From the NCBI GenBank assembly GCA_014621425.1, contig JAANBB010000029.1, forward strand, positions 146,630 to 210,629: a DNA stretch of 64,000 nt, in the 5' to 3' direction. The position numbers and the translations under genes are program-made. Source of the DNA: Cylindrodendrum hubeiense (taxonomy: Eukaryota; Ascomycota; Sordariomycetes; Hypocreales; Nectriaceae). Positions 59,410 to 64,000 of this stretch are shown piece by piece. The notes beneath the pieces were generated by a model. The model was not told the DNA's origin, did not search any database, and worked only from the letters and a program-made list of their open reading frames with translations. Each line of letters starts with the position of its first letter. Position 1 is the first letter of the stretch.

Positions 59410-60730
59410 TCACTTTGGAGCTGACAGTTCGGCTTCCTCTTCAACGACGACACCCCACTCATGAGGTTCAACTCCGTACATGATATCCTTGAGCCAACCT
59501 TTCATCAATGTCGCAAATGTCGGATCTGTCCCCTTTTGACTCACCGGAATATCCAAATCTCGACCTCCGAAATGGATAACTGAAACAGGCGAGATGAAGA
59601 ACTACAACATGTTAGCTCTGAGTCACTAGAGGGTACAAGCGATGCTTACCGCGGTGCCAGAAACGAATGCCTCGAGCACTCGCCCCTCTTCCCACGCTTT
59701 TTCGAGCTCGTACATGGTAAACTTTTTCTCGACAATTTCGAGTTCCTTGGCTAATCTCGACCGGGTCAGGTCGAGGACGGACTGTCTCGTCACTCCCTCG
59801 AGGATGATCTTGTCAGTCAAGGGAGCCGTAAGAAGCTCTGGCCGCCCCGTGCCGGAATTTTTAACGACGGCGAAGAAGTTACTGGCCCCGGCTTCGGTGA
59901 CTTGACAATCATCTCCAAGAACCCACAGGATCTGGTCATACCCCCTCTTCCGACAGTCTCCGAGAGATATAAAACTCGGACCGTAGTTCGCGCCCACTTT
60001 GGCATATCCAAAGCCTCCGGGCCAGGCCCTTGCCTCTCCATTCTCCGATGTAAGAAGACGGAGTCCTGGCGGCTTCGGCAAGGCGCCGGGGGGAGACTCG
60101 GAAGAAAAGTCAGGCCAGGCTATCGCAATGACAAACAGAGTGGCTTCTTGTGGAATCTGCACTCCGATTTGACGACCGTTGCCGATCATGGCTGGGCGAA
60201 TGTATAGGAAGTTTCCCGGTTTGTCCTTCGGGAGCCATCCTAGATACAAATTGTGAGTGCTTCCCTGATAAGCCATGGCAGAAGGAATCCTTACGTGGCC
60301 CATCTACTCGCATCAATGCCATGATGAGTTTCACCAACTCTCGATCGTCGAAAGCCGGAAGCGACACCCGCTTTGAGCTCATGACCAGACGCTTGGCGTT
60401 GCGATCGGGCCTGAAGAGTCTCAACTTCCCATCGAACCCACGGTAAACTTTCATACCCTCGAAACACTGAGTTGCGTAGTGAAGGCAAGAAGCTGCAGGG
60501 GAGATGCTCATGTCGCCAAACGGCTTCAGCTCAGGTGCTTCCCAACCTCCCTCGGCAGTCCACCGACAGGTTACCATGTGGTCACAGCAGACATTTTGCG
60601 CCCATTGCTCTACGGATCCTGCCTCCGGTACTGGAGTCAACACTGTAGACTGGGTGAAGATGAGCTTGGATGCATCGAGCGGCGTCTCGGAGGCATTGAG
60701 CCCGTTGGGAGCCTGAGAGGGTGCAGGCAT
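59410..60730 (-). CDS. Branched-chain amino acid aminotransferase
   Basis: A 405-aa class IV PLP aminotransferase that interconverts Leu, Ile and Val with their 2-oxo acids. Exons 60730-60295, 60239-59650 and 59601-59410 add up in frame. CFEGMKVYRGFDGKLRLFRP and NFLYIRPAMIGNG are BCAT signatures. The PLP Lys is in FGYAKVGANYGPS, and QVTEAGASNFFAV and TDKIILEGVTRQSVLDL bind the cofactor phosphate. No clear mitochondrial presequence is seen, so it is probably cytosolic or a pathway-specific paralogue. The ATG at 60730 is the first in frame. It is divergent from a C2H2 regulator and close to an acetyltransferase, YCII protein and enoyl reductase, so it may supply branched precursors to a small metabolite pathway. 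Confidence 0.93.
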
Positions 60731-61131
60731 GGTGATATTATTGAGCAATTACGACTGTATTAAATAAAATAAAAATAATACATTGAGGACCGGACCATCG
60801 TAGTGAGGATTTACGCCTATCAGGCATTTTATACGGCATGTAAAGGAACGACAACTCAACATTGCCAAAGCTTATCTCTCCCCGCTATTGTTAATAAAGG
60901 CCGATTCCTATCTCGCATACAGAACTACAGTAGGGCGTATTTGTTAGTAAGTGGCGTTGGCAAAGTGTTCGTAGGGCGTAAAAGAGTTGCATTAGCTTGG
61001 GCGTAACCCCACATCTCGATCCATGCCACCCCGAGGGTCCAACACGCCTTTCCGATGTCACGGGCGACGAACCTTCTCCGCTACTTCGTGACAGATCGAT
61101 AACGGGCCGCTGCAGTTCTTCAGCAGAAAAC
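60731..61131. promoter_or_regulatory. Bidirectional promoter, aminotransferase and C2H2 regulator
   Basis: About 400 bp between divergent start codons at 60730 and 61132. A short A/T-rich tract (about 60755-60785) lies just upstream of the aminotransferase ATG. Confidence 0.5.
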
Positions 61132-62996
61132 ATGGCACCGTCACCCCCTCTAACCAGCCAAGACACGCCACCCCCGTTGTCGCAGAACGGGGGGCCTCGC
61201 TCGGGCGTTGCGCTGGCCCCCACTTCGGGGCTATTCCCGGCATCGTCACCCGGCCAGGGAACTACACTCGAAGCCGGCTCCTTGTTTGATCCAAGTCTGC
61301 CTCTGTGGATGGATGGTGATTTTTCTTCGATTCCGACCCTGCAGCAGGACGGCGAACCCCAAGCCAGTTTTCTGAGTGGCAATTCAGTGGCAGCTGAACA
61401 GGGCCTCTACCATCGTCCATATATGCATGGGGACCGGGTAGGACAGCAATCTGTCGAATCACCCGCACTCGATACATCGTCTTCGGTTATCAATTGGATG
61501 GACATGGGATCCCCGCAAAGGTTAGCAAAAGCCGCGCTATGTCTGTTTCTCTCAGCACTTTATACTTACACTATAATTACCTAGTCAGAATTTTGCACAA
61601 CATCATACGGCATTCCCGGGACCTCTGTCATCCCCTCATTTGGATATCAGTCCATTTGAGCCATCTAGGTCTAGGGAAGAGTCTGATTCAGGCCCTGCGG
61701 GAGAATTCGCTTTTGGGGATGCTTATATGGGACTAGGCACGTCGTATACTGCGCAATCCGATTCCTCAATAGGATCGGTCGATTCTCTGGCATCCTCTGC
61801 GTCGAAACAGATTCGCAAGCGAAGACGAAGGAAGCCCGTGGCGTCAAGGCCTAGCGCTAACCGGCAGCTGGGTGTAAGAAGATATCAATGCACCTTCTGC
61901 ACAGACTCCTTTAAGACGAAATACGACTGGCAACGGCACGAGACCACTGTGCATCTGAGTCTCGAACAGTGGCAGTAAGTTATTCTCCCTCAAAAGTGGC
62001 AGTCTGGCACCACTGTAGAAATCAGCTTTCCCATATCATCACCACCTGCTCAATACGAAGCTTTGCTAACCTGCATGCAGATGCGCAAAGTCCGGCCCAT
62101 TTGTAGAACAATCGAACGGAGTAATATGTTGCGTGTTTTGTGGTCAGCTCGAACCAACATCAGAACACACCTCAACACACAATTACTCAACGTGCCTAGC
62201 AAGGCCGGCTGAAGAGCGGATTTTCCGCCGGAAAGACCATTTGCGACAGCATCTTCGAGTTGTTCATAACAAATGCATATTCAATGACAATATGAAGGCC
62301 TGGTTCTCGTCCATTGAGATGATAAACTCTCGTTGTGGGTTCTGTGATACCCACTTCACAACCTGGGCAGAAAGGCAGAAACATCTCGCGGGCCACTTTA
62401 AGCAGGGGGCGGGCATGGAGGACTGGAAGGGAGGCCGAGGTTTTGACGAGCAGATTGATGATCTTGTCGAGAACGACATGCCGGCATTCATGATCGGCGA
62501 GGAGCAAAATACACTGGAGCCCTTTTCAGCATCCCAAGTTAGCCATCTCATCAGGCCATCCGACCCGGAAGTTGGCCACCTCACGAGCGAGCTAGCCCAG
62601 CTAGGACGAGGTACGCCGGAGCCAGGTGCCTATATTTGGCAGGAGCAACTAGGCCTTCATTCATACCGACAGGTAGAGACGTTTCTCCTCGCCTTTGTTA
62701 CTGAGGAGCTCAGCCATGGTCGTGTTCCGACTGATGGCCAGCTGCAGGTAAAGACCAGCGAGATTATGTATGGTCCAGGCAATGCATGGGACCAAACCTG
62801 GGCTGATAACTCCCAGTGGTTGGGGCTATTTAAAAAGAAGGCCGGGCTAATTGAATTGCCCTATGGTAGTGGAAGAAACGCCTTTGTTGGCATGGATACA
62901 GGCATGGATAACTCGGAGGATATCAGCTCCACGTTCGTTGAGAACCCAGACGAGGCGGGACAGCATCGCGATCAGCGTTTCTTCCAAAACCCGTGA
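61132..62996 (+). CDS. C2H2 zinc-finger transcription factor
   Basis: A 564-aa predicted nuclear protein. Exons 61132-61520, 61585-61974 and 62081-62996 add up in frame (introns GTTAGC...CCTAG and GTAAGT...TGCAG). The N-terminal 200 residues are Ser/Pro-rich and disordered, with a basic stretch KQIRKRRRRKPVASRPSANR as a nuclear signal. Finger 1 is YQCTFCTDSFKTKYDWQRHE, ending at TTVH. A Cys/His-rich segment follows (GVICCVFCGQ), then a finger-like element with RKDHLRQHLRVVH, and then CGFCDTHFTTWAERQKHLAG, ending at H. This finger arrangement is widespread among ascomycete C2H2 factors. The ATG at 61132 is the first in frame. Divergence from the aminotransferase gene suggests a local regulator role, which is inference. 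Confidence 0.9.
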
Positions 62997-63866
62997 TAGT
63001 TACATAGTGGAAGTTACCTGATAGAATTAAAAAAGCCATTCAGTTAGAGCTTGAAGAACTACGCAGTGACATCCTCCATGCTAGCTGTGATGGTTGTATA
63101 TATATACGTCACTGCATAATTCCGTCTGGGAACCAACTGTTGGCGTAATATAGAGTGTCACGTCTGGCCAGGTATGTAAAAGGGCGATCGTCGGGCATGA
63201 CGGGCCCCCGATCACCACAGACACCATCCTCTATAAATTAGCCCAACACACCTCACAGATTACCCGCAGTCGTTGATTCTAGAACAAACCTAATCTAGTC
63301 GTTTTGATGGACGGGATGATGATGCGCAGCAACCATCACGGGCTGCCAAAATGGCGGCCGCGAACTAGAGCGTGGCCGGTAACCCCGCTGGAGCCCCGCT
63401 GGAGCCACGTTGGAACCCCGCTGGAACCCCTGATTGGCAGTGTCCGGTTCCTGAGATTGTTCCTGAAAATAGACGGGGCCGCAGTGACCTCCAGTGCTCA
63501 CCGGGGTGTCTCTCCAGCGGGTCCTAGCGGGTCTTAGCCATGCGGGTGCCCCCTGAATGTCGCTGGACACACATGACGCAGCACCCCCGGACCCCCGGGA
63601 AACTGGTTGGCGGATTGAGATGATTGAAGGACCGTTGCACTTCCGTGCGAGCCGCGCCTCGTACTCGTTGAGCCCGTGTTCAACAAAACCTCGCTCCAAC
63701 ATCGCACCATTGCAGCACCAGCCCCCTCGCGAGCTGCATCCTCGACCCTAATTCCCTCGCCGACGCTGCCGTTCCTCCCCTCGAGAAGCTCCAACAAACC
63801 GCACTTCGCTCGCCATCGCCAACCCGGCCCTGCCATGTCGTCCTGACGCTCCGCGACGTCCCGCCG
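62997..63866. other. Intergenic region before the last gene
   Basis: About 870 bp. It holds the C2H2 gene's 3' region, four tandem 11-bp repeats (63383-63426) and a GC-rich promoter and leader for the gene at 63867. No other gene is supported. Confidence 0.5.
63383..63426. repeat. Four tandem 11-bp units
   Basis: Two units of CCCCGCTGGAG, then CCACGTTGGAA and CCCCGCTGGAA, without gaps. A partial inverted copy, CTCCAGCGGG, lies at 63511-63520, so the two could pair as a long-loop hairpin. Confidence 0.85.
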
Positions 63867-64000
63867 ATGAATCCCATCGCATCCCAGGCCTCCGGCTCGA
63901 CCGACCCCACGGCCACGGCCCTCCAGGGCGCCAACCTCGCCTTCCAGAAGAAGAAGCCCGCGCCGCCGCCCCCGAAGAAGGACAATGGCGCCCTGACCGC
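63867..64000 (+). CDS. N-terminal part of an unidentified protein (runs off the window)
   Basis: Starts with ATG at 63867 and is open to the window end (44 codons plus two bases). It begins NPIASQASGSTDPTATALQG, followed by a Lys/Pro stretch with QKKKPAPPPPKK. The pattern suggests a cytoplasmic or cortical protein with proline-rich sites for SH3 partners, but I do not recognise it. Base composition is strongly GC-rich with C-ending codons, as in real genes here. Confidence 0.55.
   Translation, partial: MNPIASQASGSTDPTATALQGANLAFQKKKPAPPPPKKDNGALT

Overview
This is nuclear DNA of a filamentous ascomycete. The genes carry short GT-AG introns (about 45-110 nt, often with a CTAAC or CTGAC branch site). 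The window has four Zn(II)2Cys6 transcription-factor genes, an Ase1/MAP65 gene, a cytosolic GlnRS and a SesB/NB-ARC/TPR fungal NLR. The gene set fits Sordariomycetes, possibly Hypocreales/Nectriaceae, but that placement is inference. Two isolated N bases (25038 and 51951) show a draft assembly.

Region 1 (0.8-7.5 kb): a Zn2Cys6 regulator is transcribed divergently from a fructosyl-amino-acid-oxidase-like flavoenzyme, followed by a sarcosine-oxidase-like flavoenzyme with a one-base frameshift. Region 2 (8.6-25.9 kb): a secreted saponin-hydrolase-like beta-propeller protein, an intracellular GH2 beta-galactosidase, a Zn2Cys6 regulator, an intracellular GH3-PA14 beta-glucosidase, an MFS sugar permease, a second Zn2Cys6 regulator and an alpha/beta-hydrolase. 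The last two are cut and joined at an N. Together they look like a catabolic island for a plant glycoside such as a saponin.

Region 3 (27-34 kb): a DUF2278 protein with a lamin-tail-like domain, a 4.1-kb gene-poor stretch with a striking cluster of CTGCAG palindromes, and a secreted class II-like heme peroxidase. Region 4 (35-50 kb): Ase1, then a sulfatase, a regulator with two tandem Zn2Cys6 clusters and a monocarboxylate-type transporter, then GlnRS. The last two genes each need a micro-exon (13 nt and 8 nt).

Region 5 (50-64 kb): a SesB/NB-ARC/TPR NLR, then a small metabolic group: trans-enoyl-reductase-like protein, YCII protein, alcohol acetyltransferase with an in-frame stop, and branched-chain aminotransferase divergent from a C2H2 regulator. 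A 12-bp minisatellite fused to a UBZ-like zinc-finger frame lies inside this group. The window ends in the first codons of an unidentified gene.
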